Source: Acidobacteriota bacterium
GTDB lineage: Bacteria; Acidobacteriota; Vicinamibacteria; Vicinamibacterales; JAFNAJ01
Direction of reading: 5' to 3'
Length of the DNA stretch: 64,000 bases
NCBI GenBank assembly: GCA_023384575.1
Contig: JAHDVP010000024.1
Span: forward strand, 1-64,000
The translations under genes and the position numbers were made by a program. Positions 37,166 to 45,518 of the stretch are shown piece after piece (position 1 is the stretch's first letter; each line of letters opens with the position of its first letter). The notes beneath the pieces were generated by a model that worked only from the letters and a program-made list of their open reading frames with translations, was not told where the DNA came from and did no database searches.

Positions 37166-39736
37166 ATGAGACGATGTGCTGGTCTGGTGATGGCTTTGAC
37201 GGCGTCGATCGCCTTTACGACGCCGGCGCGCGCACAGGTGGACCTCGGATACTACCTGCCTGCGGCAACGCGGTATTCGTCGGCGGTCCCGACGCCGCAC
37301 GACGTCCTCGGGGTCGTGCCGGGTGAACGCCACCTGCACCATCACCAGCTCGTCGCCTACCTGCAGGCGGTCGACGCCGCGTCCGATCGGGTCGTCATGG
37401 AGCGGACCGGTTCGACGCATGGCGGACGACCGCTGTACTTCCTGACCGTCAGCTCGCCGCGCAACCTCGCGCGCCTCGAGGCGATCCGCACCGAGCACCT
37501 GAGAATGGCGCCCCCCGCCGACGACACGCCCGTCGTCGTGTGGATGGGGTACTCCGTCCACGGCAACGAGCCGAGCGGGGTGAACGCCGTGCCGCTCGTG
37601 GTCTATCACCTCGCCGCCGCCGAGGGCGCGGACATCGACGCGCTGCTCGAGCGTGCGGTCATCATCATCGAACCCTCGATCAATCCCGACGGCATGGACC
37701 GCTTCGCGCACTGGGCCAACACCTTGCGCGGACGACACCCGGTGGCCGACCCGAACCACCGCGAACACCTCGAGACCTGGCCCGGGGGGCGGACGAACTA
37801 CTACCACTTCGATCTCAACCGCGACTGGATGCCCGTGCAGCACCCGGAGAGCCGGCAGCGCCTGCGGTACTACCATCGCTGGAAGCCCAACGTGGTCACC
37901 GATCATCACGAGATGGGGACCAACTCCACCTTCTTCTTCCAGCCCGGGATCCCGACCCGCAACTTCCCGCTGTCGCCACCCCGTGGGTTCGACCTGACGG
38001 CGCGCATCGCGGAGTATCACGCCGCGCTGCTCGACACGGTCGGCAGCCTCTACTACGCCAGGGAGAGCTTCGACGATTTCTACATCGGGAAGGGGTCGAC
38101 ATACCCCGACGTGCTCGGCAGCGTGGGGATTCTCTTCGAACAGGCGAGCAGCCGCGGGCACGCGCAAGAGAGCGAGCACGGCGTCGTCACGTTTCCGTTC
38201 ACCATCCGGAATCAGTTCCTGGCCACGCTCTCGACGCTGCGGGCGAGCGTCGACCTGCGCCTCGACCTGCTGACCCACCAGCGCGACGTGCTCGGCGGCG
38301 CCTCGCGCGAGGCGGCGGCGCATCCGGTCAAGGCGTACGTCTTCGGAGACGCGCACGACCCGGCACGGGTGTGGCACCTGCTCGACGTGCTCGATCACCA
38401 CGACATTCGCGTCCATCGGCTCGGTGAGCGCGTGACCGTCGACGGCCGCACCTTCGAGCCGCAGACCTCGTACGTCGTCCCGCTCGATCAGCCACACCAT
38501 CGGCTCATCCGCGGCCTCTTCGAGACGATCACCGAGTTCGAGGATCGCGCCTTCTACGACATCAGCACGTGGACGCTCCCCCTGGCGTTCAACGTCGCTG
38601 CCGCCGCGCTGCCGGCGCGCGCGATGACCGCCAGCCTGCTCGGCGAAGAGGCGGGCGTGCCCCAGTTTCCCTCGGGCGCCCTCGTCGGCGGGCGATCCGA
38701 GTACGCGTACGTGATGGCGTGGGACGGCTACTACGCGCCGCGGGCGCTGCAGCGCCTGCTCGACGCCGGCGTCCGCGTGAAGGTCGCGCAACGGCCGTTC
38801 ACCATTGGCGTGGCCGACGGGTCGACGCAGGCCTTCACTCACGGCGCGCTGCTCGTGGCGCTCGGCATCCAGGACCGGCCGGAGGTCGTGCCCGCCCTGC
38901 TCGAGACGATCGCGCGCGAGGACGCGGTGCGGGTCTTCGCGGTGCGCTCGGGCCTTGCGACCGATGGCATCGATCTCGGCAGCCCGTCATTTGCGACGGT
39001 GCGCCCCCAGCGCGTGATGCTGCTGACGGGGAGCGGCGTGGCCGCCAACGACGCGGGCGAGATCTGGCACCAGCTCGACGTCCGCTGGGGCATGCGGCTC
39101 AGCCAGGTGGACGTCGACGTGTTCAACCGCATCGCGCTCGAGGGCTACACGACGATCATCCTGGCCGCAGGGGGCTACCAGAACGTGAGCGACGCGGCGG
39201 TGGAGAAGCTCCGGCGCTGGGTGTCGGCCGGCGGCACGCTGGTCGTCTACCGGACCGCCGTGAGCTGGGCGCTCCGCCAGAAGCTGCTGGCCGCTTCGGC
39301 CGTCGAGGGCCCGGACGCCGGCGACCGCGCGATGCGCCGCTACACCGACGCGGCCTCGGAGGCCGCGCTCCAGACGATTGCCGGCAGCATCTTCCTCGCG
39401 GACGTCGACCCGACGCACCCGCTCTTCTACGGCTACCGCGGCCCGACGCTGCCGACGTTCCGGAACACGACGCTGATGCTCGAGGTGCCCGCCAATCCGT
39501 ACGCGGCGCCCATGCGGTACGCCGAGACCCCGCTCCTGAGCGGATACGTGTCGCCCGAGCAACTCGAACGGCTGAAGGGCACGGCCGGCGTCGTGGTGGG
39601 CGCGATCGGCAGTGGGCGCGTCATCGCGGCCACCGACAACCCCGTGTTCCGGGCGTTCTGGTTCGGCACCGACAAGCTGCTCGCGAACGCGATCTTCTTC
39701 GGCAGCACGATTGCCGCCTCGACGACGGCCCGCTGA
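37166..39736 (+). CDS. Secreted M14-family zinc carboxypeptidase
   Basis: An 856-residue exported metallopeptidase. The signal peptide covers 1-23 (ends PARAQ). The M14 catalytic domain covers about 35-345: zinc ligands H132 and E135 in VHGNEPSG, a third His within TDHHEMG (247-249), and catalytic Glu325 in ILFEQAS. The C-terminal 480 residues hold a glutamine-amidotransferase-like alpha/beta segment (VFNRIALEGYTTIILAAGG, WVSAGGTLVVYR), a combination common in acidobacterial M14 proteins. It probably trims peptides outside the cell. GGAGG at 37154-37158, 7 bases before the ATG, lies at the end of repeat C-derived sequence. Confidence 0.92.
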   Translation: MRRCAGLVMALTASIAFTTPARAQVDLGYYLPAATRYSSAVPTPHDVLGVVPGERHLHHHQLVAYLQAVDAASDRVVMERTGSTHGGRPLYFLTVSSPRNLARLEAIRTEHLRMAPPADDTPVVVWMGYSVHGNEPSGVNAVPLVVYHLAAAEGADIDALLERAVIIIEPSINPDGMDRFAHWANTLRGRHPVADPNHREHLETWPGGRTNYYHFDLNRDWMPVQHPESRQRLRYYHRWKPNVVTDHHEMGTNSTFFFQPGIPTRNFPLSPPRGFDLTARIAEYHAALLDTVGSLYYARESFDDFYIGKGSTYPDVLGSVGILFEQASSRGHAQESEHGVVTFPFTIRNQFLATLSTLRASVDLRLDLLTHQRDVLGGASREAAAHPVKAYVFGDAHDPARVWHLLDVLDHHDIRVHRLGERVTVDGRTFEPQTSYVVPLDQPHHRLIRGLFETITEFEDRAFYDISTWTLPLAFNVAAAALPARAMTASLLGEEAGVPQFPSGALVGGRSEYAYVMAWDGYYAPRALQRLLDAGVRVKVAQRPFTIGVADGSTQAFTHGALLVALGIQDRPEVVPALLETIAREDAVRVFAVRSGLATDGIDLGSPSFATVRPQRVMLLTGSGVAANDAGEIWHQLDVRWGMRLSQVDVDVFNRIALEGYTTIILAAGGYQNVSDAAVEKLRRWVSAGGTLVVYRTAVSWALRQKLLAASAVEGPDAGDRAMRRYTDAASEAALQTIAGSIFLADVDPTHPLFYGYRGPTLPTFRNTTLMLEVPANPYAAPMRYAETPLLSGYVSPEQLERLKGTAGVVVGAIGSGRVIAATDNPVFRAFWFGTDKLLANAIFFGSTIAASTTAR

Positions 39737-39753
39737 AAGGGGCGACACGGGCG

Positions 39754-39777
39754 GAAAAGGGGACAGTCACCTTTTTC
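39754..39777. repeat. Palindromic repeat B, copy 2
   Basis: GAAAAGG...CCTTTTTC, 17 bases after the M14 gene stop and 23 bases before the stop of the convergent HEAT-repeat gene. This is a good position for a bidirectional terminator. Confidence 0.85.
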
Positions 39778-39800
39778 GAGTGTCGGGATTCCGGATGGTC

Positions 39801-40700
39801 TCACGGACGGCGGCGCGCGGTAGCGGCACGCGCGGCCACCCGCACCGCCGGGTCCGGATCCTGATTGGCAGCGTGGCCGAGCGCCTTCTGCGCCTCGGGC
39901 GTGTCGATCTCGGCCAGGATCTCGACCACCGTCACGCGACGGAAGGTGTCTGGCCACTCGGGTGAGTGCTCGCGCAACGTCGCGGCAAGGACGTCGACGG
40001 CTCCCTGACCGAGCACGACCAGGCCCTCGCGGGCAGCGGCGAGACCTTCTGGCGATTCCCCCTCTTGCAGGGCGCCGAGAAACGCGGGCATGGCGCGCGA
40101 GTCGGCAAAGCCGACGAGCGCCGCGAGCGCGGCGGCGCGCGTGTCGGCCCTGTTGGCGGCAGCGACCAGGGGCCCGACCGCCGCCGGATCCCCCAGCTCA
40201 CCGAGCGCCTGCGCCGCCATCTCGCGTCCGAGCCAGTCGTCGCGAGGATCATCGAGGGCTCGGACCAGCAGGGGCGTGGCCCGTCGATCGCCCGTGGCCG
40301 CCAGTGCGGGGATCAGGCTCGCCCACATCCCGGTCCGTTCGTCGAAGTCGCGTGCGAGCCACTCGAGCAGGGCGCCGGTGGCGGCCGGGTGTCTCAGCAT
40401 CCCCAGGGCCTCGATGGCAGCCCCGCGGATCCACGCGTCTTCGTCAGGGGCCTGGGCGAGTTGCACGAGCGGCCCCACCGCCCGGTCGTCGCCGCTCACG
40501 CCGAGTGCCCGGATGGCCAGCAGGCGCCGATCGTCGTCGGGGCTGCCGAGCGCGAGCAGCCAGTCGGCGACCTGGTCGCCCTGGCCGAACACCTCCTGCG
40601 CCGTCGCCGGGTGAGGAGTTGGTGGGAGCGCGACGTGGAGCGCCGCCAGCGTGAACCCGGCGCACAGGTGCAACGCGCGGCGACGGATCGGCGTGGCCAT
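39801..40700 (-). CDS. Exported HEAT-repeat protein
   Basis: A 299-residue protein with a signal peptide (residues 1-30, ends ATAQE) followed by about seven HEAT/PBS-lyase-like repeats of about 30 residues (recurring ALGxLGDPAAVGPLVxA). Such solenoids are protein-binding scaffolds. No catalytic motif is present. ATG 40700 is preferred because GGAGG lies 5 bases upstream and the signal peptide starts there. The gene converges with the M14 peptidase and diverges from the zinc-ribbon/Sel1 gene. Confidence 0.85.
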   Translation of the reverse strand: MATPIRRRALHLCAGFTLAALHVALPPTPHPATAQEVFGQGDQVADWLLALGSPDDDRRLLAIRALGVSGDDRAVGPLVQLAQAPDEDAWIRGAAIEALGMLRHPAATGALLEWLARDFDERTGMWASLIPALAATGDRRATPLLVRALDDPRDDWLGREMAAQALGELGDPAAVGPLVAAANRADTRAAALAALVGFADSRAMPAFLGALQEGESPEGLAAAREGLVVLGQGAVDVLAATLREHSPEWPDTFRRVTVVEILAEIDTPEAQKALGHAANQDPDPAVRVAARAATARRRP

Positions 40701-40757
40701 GTCGACCTCCGCGGGGGCGACGTGGGGGCACGATGGTTCGATCCTACACCCCGATGG

Positions 40758-40763
40758 TATGAT
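40758..40763 (+). promoter_or_regulatory. -10 box for the zinc-ribbon / archaemetzincin-like cluster
   Basis: TATGAT, about 46 bases before the ATG at 40810, in the divergent spacer with the HEAT-repeat gene. The -35 element is unclear. Confidence 0.35.
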
Positions 40764-40809
40764 GCCGCTGTCCCCCTGCTCCAAGCCTCCGTGCGTCGAC
40801 AGGTGGGCC

Positions 40810-41658
40810 ATGCCGAGCCGTCAGGACCGGTGCCCGGCCTGCGGGACCGAACTCCTCGCCGCAGACCGTTTCTGCAGCGGGTGTGGGCGCCCAGCCTCAG
40901 CCCGCGAACCTCCCCCGCCTCCTTACTCCGGACCATCGCCTCCCGACCTGCCGCGCGGGGAGCCCCGGCGCGCGCCTGCGGCCGCCACCTCCGCCAGGCC
41001 GGCCCGACGCGGCATCGCGATGGGTGCCATCGTCGGTGTTCTCTCGATGGCCGTGCTGGGCGTGGCGGCGTTCGTCGCCATCGCGTGGTACCAGTCGGAC
41101 CGCGTGGATCCCGCTTCGCCAGCTGACTCGCGGCTCATTCCAGGGGTCACGGCCACCGACGACCTCCGGGATGCCGATGCAGTCCAGCCCGTAGCTCCGG
41201 CCGATCCGATCCCGCCCGGTGGCGCCACGTCGCTCTTCGGCGAGGGCGCGCTCGATCGGGCCGACGCCATGAGCTTCGACCGGTTCCTCGCCTCGGAGAA
41301 ACTCGCTGAAGGCATCCGCTACTACTTCGGCGAGGGCGTCGCGATCGACGACGAACGCGCGCGGCGATGCTTCGAAGAGGCCGCCGCCTACGAAGGTCGT
41401 GCGGCGTTCCTGCTGGCCCACCTGTACGAGAACGGTCGCGGCGTGGTCCCCGACGACCGCATGGCCCTCGAGTGGCTGCACCGCTCGGTGAGACTCGGGT
41501 ATCCGCAGGCGCAGTACGTGCTTGGCATGCTCTATCTCGAAGGGCGCCCTGGGCTCGTGACGCCAGATGCCGAAGGTGCCTACCGGCTTCTCGCCGCGGC
41601 GGCCTCCCAGGGCCACGAGGCCGCGCGGGAGACGCTCGGCCGGCTCGGCTCGCCGTGA
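40810..41658 (+). CDS. Zinc-ribbon membrane protein with Sel1-like repeats
   Basis: A 282-residue protein. The N-terminal double-Cys zinc ribbon is CPACG...CSGCG (residues 8-30). A Pro-rich linker follows, then one transmembrane helix at about 75-97 (MGAIVGVLSMAVLGVAAFVAIAW). Two to three Sel1-like repeats lie at about 180-280 (AAFLLAHLYENGRGVVPDDRMALEWLHRS). The zinc ribbon would be cytosolic and the Sel1 part outside. ATG 40810 has AGGTGG upstream; ATG 40759 is an alternative. It is the first gene of a four-gene cluster whose last member ends in a matching zinc ribbon. Confidence 0.8.
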   Translation: MPSRQDRCPACGTELLAADRFCSGCGRPASAREPPPPPYSGPSPPDLPRGEPRRAPAAATSARPARRGIAMGAIVGVLSMAVLGVAAFVAIAWYQSDRVDPASPADSRLIPGVTATDDLRDADAVQPVAPADPIPPGGATSLFGEGALDRADAMSFDRFLASEKLAEGIRYYFGEGVAIDDERARRCFEEAAAYEGRAAFLLAHLYENGRGVVPDDRMALEWLHRSVRLGYPQAQYVLGMLYLEGRPGLVTPDAEGAYRLLAAAASQGHEAARETLGRLGSP

Positions 41659-41730
41659 CGTCATGCCAGACGAAGCGCCCGCCCGCGCGGCGCGACGCCG
41701 CTCGCACTGGCCGGATCGCGGAGACGGCGG

Positions 41731-42747
41731 ATGGCGGAATCCGGAAGCGTGACTCGCTCGTCCCGAGCGGTCTTCGATCGCGTGCTCGTCATCGGCGAAG
41801 TGCCGCGCGGGGTACGCGCGTGGTTCGGCGGCGACATCGCGACGCTTCGCCTGGCGGCCGCTGACGAAGCGCCCGATCATCCGCTGCACGTGTCCGCGGT
41901 CATCAGGGCTCTCGGGTCGGGACCCCTGGCCGCCCGGCCCGCGGGGACCACGCTCGTGCTGACCTCGCGCGTCCTCGTCGCTCCTGGCACGCGGCCGCTT
42001 TTCGGGTTCGCCGATCGCCGCCGCGGTGTGGCGGTCGTGTCGACTGCACGGCTCGGATGCGACGAGCCACGACGGGTGGCGCGGCGCGTGGCCAGCGTGA
42101 TCGCTCACGAGCGCGGGCATCTCGACGGCCTGCGTCACTGCGCGACGCCCGGCTGCGTCATGCAGGCCGTCGGCACGCTCGAGGGGCTCGACGCGCGGTC
42201 CGACGAGCCCTGCGGACGTTGCCCGCGCGCGCGGGGAGGGCGCACCGCGGCCGCGGTGCTGGCCCTGGCGTCACTCAGCGCCTTTGTCTTCCTGGGCCTC
42301 GACGTCGCGGGTCGGTGGCTCGAGCCTCCACCCCTGCGGCCGTTCGCGTGCGAACCCGCTGCGGAGGGCAACGGCCTCGTCCTCGTTTTCAACGGCACGC
42401 CGGTCGAGTGGGCGGGCCCCGACGGCGCGATTCGACGCCTGCCGTGCCGCGACGCGGAGGCGGCCTCGCGGCTCAACGACTTGTTCCAGCAGGTCGACCC
42501 GTCTCCGCTCGGCGTCGTGCCGACCGCGGCGGGCGGCGCAACCGTGCGGCACGCCGACGCCGTGATCGTCGAGATTCCCCCGGCGTCGTCGGGCGCGCCA
42601 GCGGCCGCCGATCTTGGAGTGCGGTGGGCACAGGAGGTCGATCTCCTCCTTGCCGGCAAGGGCCGTCGGGCCGAGGTGTGTCCGTCGTGTCATCTCGATC
42701 GCCCGCGCGACATGCAGGTGGCCCGGCGCACCGGCGTGCGGAGGTAG
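41731..42747 (+). CDS. Archaemetzincin-like metalloprotease with membrane anchor
   Basis: A 338-residue protein. Residues 15-165 match the archaemetzincin pattern: H126-E127, H130 and H136 in HERGHLDGLRHC, then C137, C142, M144 (Met turn) and C161/C164. The spacing HExxHxxGx3Cx4CxM-x16-CxxC is one residue short of the usual x17. A transmembrane helix (about 172-192) and a C-terminal domain ending in CPSCHLD follow. Archaemetzincins are normally about 180 residues, so the membrane helix and 140-residue tail are unusual. It lies 2 bases before the large membrane/coiled-coil gene. Confidence 0.78.
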   Translation: MAESGSVTRSSRAVFDRVLVIGEVPRGVRAWFGGDIATLRLAAADEAPDHPLHVSAVIRALGSGPLAARPAGTTLVLTSRVLVAPGTRPLFGFADRRRGVAVVSTARLGCDEPRRVARRVASVIAHERGHLDGLRHCATPGCVMQAVGTLEGLDARSDEPCGRCPRARGGRTAAAVLALASLSAFVFLGLDVAGRWLEPPPLRPFACEPAAEGNGLVLVFNGTPVEWAGPDGAIRRLPCRDAEAASRLNDLFQQVDPSPLGVVPTAAGGATVRHADAVIVEIPPASSGAPAAADLGVRWAQEVDLLLAGKGRRAEVCPSCHLDRPRDMQVARRTGVRR

Positions 42748-42749
42748 CG

Positions 42750-45518
42750 ATGCCCGTTGGCTTCGGTCGACAGATCTTCGAGACCCTCTGGCAACTGCGC
42801 GACGCCGTGGGGAAGGCCCTGGCGCGCCTGCCGCTCTGGCCCGACATCGTCAGGCTGGCGGCGATCCTCGTCTCGCCGGTGACGGGCGCCGCACGTGCGA
42901 CACTCTCCGCGTTCCCGTTCCTCCGCCGACTCGAGTGGCTGCTCGAGGTCGAGTCGCTGACCAAGCGCCACCCGGTGGTGCTCGCCCTGGCCCTGCTCTA
43001 CGTCCTCTGGCGCGGATGGAGAACCACGACGCACGGACACATTGGGACCGACGCCTCGATCTATCCGTTCATGGCGATCGTGTCGGGCTTCAACCCGTGC
43101 CTCGGAATCGCGTGCGGGGTCTTCTACGGCATCGGCGATCTGATCCAGAAGTTCCTGCGGCCGGACATGTTCGGCGTGCCGAAGGGCCGGGCCGACGTGA
43201 ACTTCTGGCCCGCGATGTTCGGCTACACGGTGTCGTACTCCTCGCTGATGTGCATGGGCGTCGTGCCGGGCGTGCTGGCGCGGGTCGCGCGCCACACGGC
43301 GCGAGGCGTGTTGCGCGCCGTGTTCGTCCGCCGCGCATCGGCCGTTGCCGATGGCGCGGGCCCTGGCGCACCCGGAGCGGCGACGGCCGGGCCGTCGGCA
43401 TCGGGTGCCGCCGCCGAGAGCTTCCCGCTCGCGGAGTTCGTGGCGGCGGTCGTCGGTGGTGGCGTCGGCGGCTACGTGACGATGAGTGTGCTGGCGCCGA
43501 AGTTGTCGGTACCCGCCTTCATGTGGCGGCCCAACCCCGACGTCTCGTGCCTCAAGCTCGAGGTCGGGACGTGGCTGGTGGGACGCGCGGACGTCGGTGC
43601 GCAGGCCGGAGGCGCCGGAGGAGGGCTCGTGCTCGTGACGCCGCCTGCCGATCGCCCGCCCTGGTCGCTGATGCACCGCCCGAGCGTCAACCACGTGTGG
43701 GACGAGGAGACGGGTCGATGGGTGCCGGCCGACGAGGCACATCGCCGGCGGATGGAGCGCGAGGGCTACGACTTCGACCCGCACACCGAGACGTGGCGAC
43801 GGCCGCCGTCGAGCGTTGCCCCCGTCGATCCGGGCCGCGAGCGGCCGGGTGTCGTCGACTACGTGCCGTTCTCGTTCGAGCAGCCCGACACGAGGCGATT
43901 CGAGAGCCGACTGAACGAGCTCGACCACGCCGAACGCCGGGCGCTCGACGAGTACCAGCGCCTGTCGGCCGAGCGTGATCGGGCGCGCCGCGACGGCGAC
44001 CGGTGGCTCGACGAGCAGCTGACACGGCGACTCGACGATGCCCGACGCAACGTGCAGACCGTGCAGGGCGAGAAGCTCACGCTGACCGGTCAGGCGAGCC
44101 GCGAGGCCGACTACGGTCGAGTCGACCGGGCAACGGTTCGTGCCGCTGCGGGCGAGGTGGCCGCCCTGCCGGGCCAGCTCCTGCGGAGCCTGGTGGCGCC
44201 AGACATGTCGGCCGTGGCCGAGCGCCTGCAGGCCGCCATCGACGCGCGTCGTCGCCTGCAGGGGCAGCTCGACGCGCAGGACCCGCTCTTTGCGCGGCAC
44301 GACGCGCTGCTCGACGAGTATCGGCGCCTGCGGGCCGACCTCTCGACCGCGGCCGACCCTGAATCGGACGACCGCCTGCGCGAGCGGCTCGACGAGGTGC
44401 GACGACGGATCGACGGGCTCACCCGCGACATGTCCAGAATCCACGACGCCAGCGCGCAGTGGCAGCGGCGGGCCGCCGAGGCGAACGCCCAGGCCCTCGT
44501 CACGTCGGGCGACCTGACCCTGCGCGGCACGTCCGCGGTGAGGTCGGCCCAGATGGTGAACCGTCTGATCGACCAGTACCGTCGAGGCAATCTGCCCTGG
44601 CAGCCTGGGTTGCGGTCGAGCGGAGGCGGCGATTACGACGTTGACGGGCTCCGCCCCTCGTCGACGTCCCCGTCATCGCAGCCAGGGCTGAATGTCGCCG
44701 ACGGTTCGGCAGCCTCACCGGAGGCCATCAGTCGCATGCTCCACAACCGGATCTTCCGCTGGGACAGGCGGACCGGTGCGGTGACCGAGCTGCGAGGCGT
44801 CGATGCCATCGATGTGCCAGCCAACGCGGATCAGATGAGGATCATCCGGGATCCGCGGACCGGACGGATGACCGTCATCGACGCCGGCGACCGGGTGACG
44901 GGCAACGAACGCCTCAGGCGGGCGGCGCTCGACGCGGTCGACCGCTACGCGACGACCGCGCCGCCAGCACCGTCGGCCGGTGCGGCGCCACCCGCGCCGG
45001 CTGCCGCAGGGGGCGGAGGTTCAGTTCCCCCGTCGAGCGAACCGGATCTCGGTGAACTCGCGCGGCGCAAGCCTGGTCAGCCGATGTCCCGGGTCGAGCG
45101 ACAGGTGGCCTCGGCCGAGGCCAAACGGGACGCGATCCTCCGTGGCGACGAGGCAGCGGTCGGCCAGAGGGAACTCCCGACGACGCGGAGCGACTGGGCG
45201 GCTATCGATCGAGCAACGGGCGCCGAGCTCGGCCCCCCGCGAAAGAACGTCGAGCAAATCCTCGGAATCGAACGGCCCCCGGAAGTCAACGTGTTCGCCC
45301 AGGCAAATCCCGCGTTCCGCCAGGTCGACGACCTCGTGCGTGACGCCTACAAGCGCTCCGGGGGCGGGTTTCCCGTCGGAGGCGAACCTCACTGGCGATT
45401 CGAGCGGTTCGAAGCCTATTTGAAAGCCAACGGTGTCTCGGACGAGGCCTTCAATCAATGGATCGACACAGTCGGGCAGATCAAGTACACGCCGCCGGGG
45501 CCGACGCGGATTCGCTGA
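42750..45518 (+). CDS. Large membrane and coiled-coil protein of unknown function
   Basis: A 922-residue protein I cannot assign to a family. The N-terminal 260 residues carry several probable membrane helices (PVVLALALLYVLW, IYPFMAIVSGFNPCLGIACGVFYG, FWPAMFGYTVSYSSLMCMGVVPG, LAEFVAAVVGGGVGGYVTMSVL). A Trp-containing linker (NHVWDEETGRWVP) leads to long charged helices at about 382-585 likely to form coiled coils. A Ser/Pro/Ala-rich region follows, then a compact C-terminal domain of about 80 residues. ATG 42750 follows GGAGG and the previous stop by 2 bases. The last 61 bases overlap the next gene. A secretion or toxin-delivery component is possible but unsupported. Confidence 0.7.
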   Translation: MPVGFGRQIFETLWQLRDAVGKALARLPLWPDIVRLAAILVSPVTGAARATLSAFPFLRRLEWLLEVESLTKRHPVVLALALLYVLWRGWRTTTHGHIGTDASIYPFMAIVSGFNPCLGIACGVFYGIGDLIQKFLRPDMFGVPKGRADVNFWPAMFGYTVSYSSLMCMGVVPGVLARVARHTARGVLRAVFVRRASAVADGAGPGAPGAATAGPSASGAAAESFPLAEFVAAVVGGGVGGYVTMSVLAPKLSVPAFMWRPNPDVSCLKLEVGTWLVGRADVGAQAGGAGGGLVLVTPPADRPPWSLMHRPSVNHVWDEETGRWVPADEAHRRRMEREGYDFDPHTETWRRPPSSVAPVDPGRERPGVVDYVPFSFEQPDTRRFESRLNELDHAERRALDEYQRLSAERDRARRDGDRWLDEQLTRRLDDARRNVQTVQGEKLTLTGQASREADYGRVDRATVRAAAGEVAALPGQLLRSLVAPDMSAVAERLQAAIDARRRLQGQLDAQDPLFARHDALLDEYRRLRADLSTAADPESDDRLRERLDEVRRRIDGLTRDMSRIHDASAQWQRRAAEANAQALVTSGDLTLRGTSAVRSAQMVNRLIDQYRRGNLPWQPGLRSSGGGDYDVDGLRPSSTSPSSQPGLNVADGSAASPEAISRMLHNRIFRWDRRTGAVTELRGVDAIDVPANADQMRIIRDPRTGRMTVIDAGDRVTGNERLRRAALDAVDRYATTAPPAPSAGAAPPAPAAAGGGGSVPPSSEPDLGELARRKPGQPMSRVERQVASAEAKRDAILRGDEAAVGQRELPTTRSDWAAIDRATGAELGPPRKNVEQILGIERPPEVNVFAQANPAFRQVDDLVRDAYKRSGGGFPVGGEPHWRFERFEAYLKANGVSDEAFNQWIDTVGQIKYTPPGPTRIR

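Noticed and set aside
36968-38842. Leftward 624-codon frame ending in Arg-rich repeats
   Set aside because: It is antisense to the M14 peptidase, and its repeated tail just translates the 24-base tandem array.
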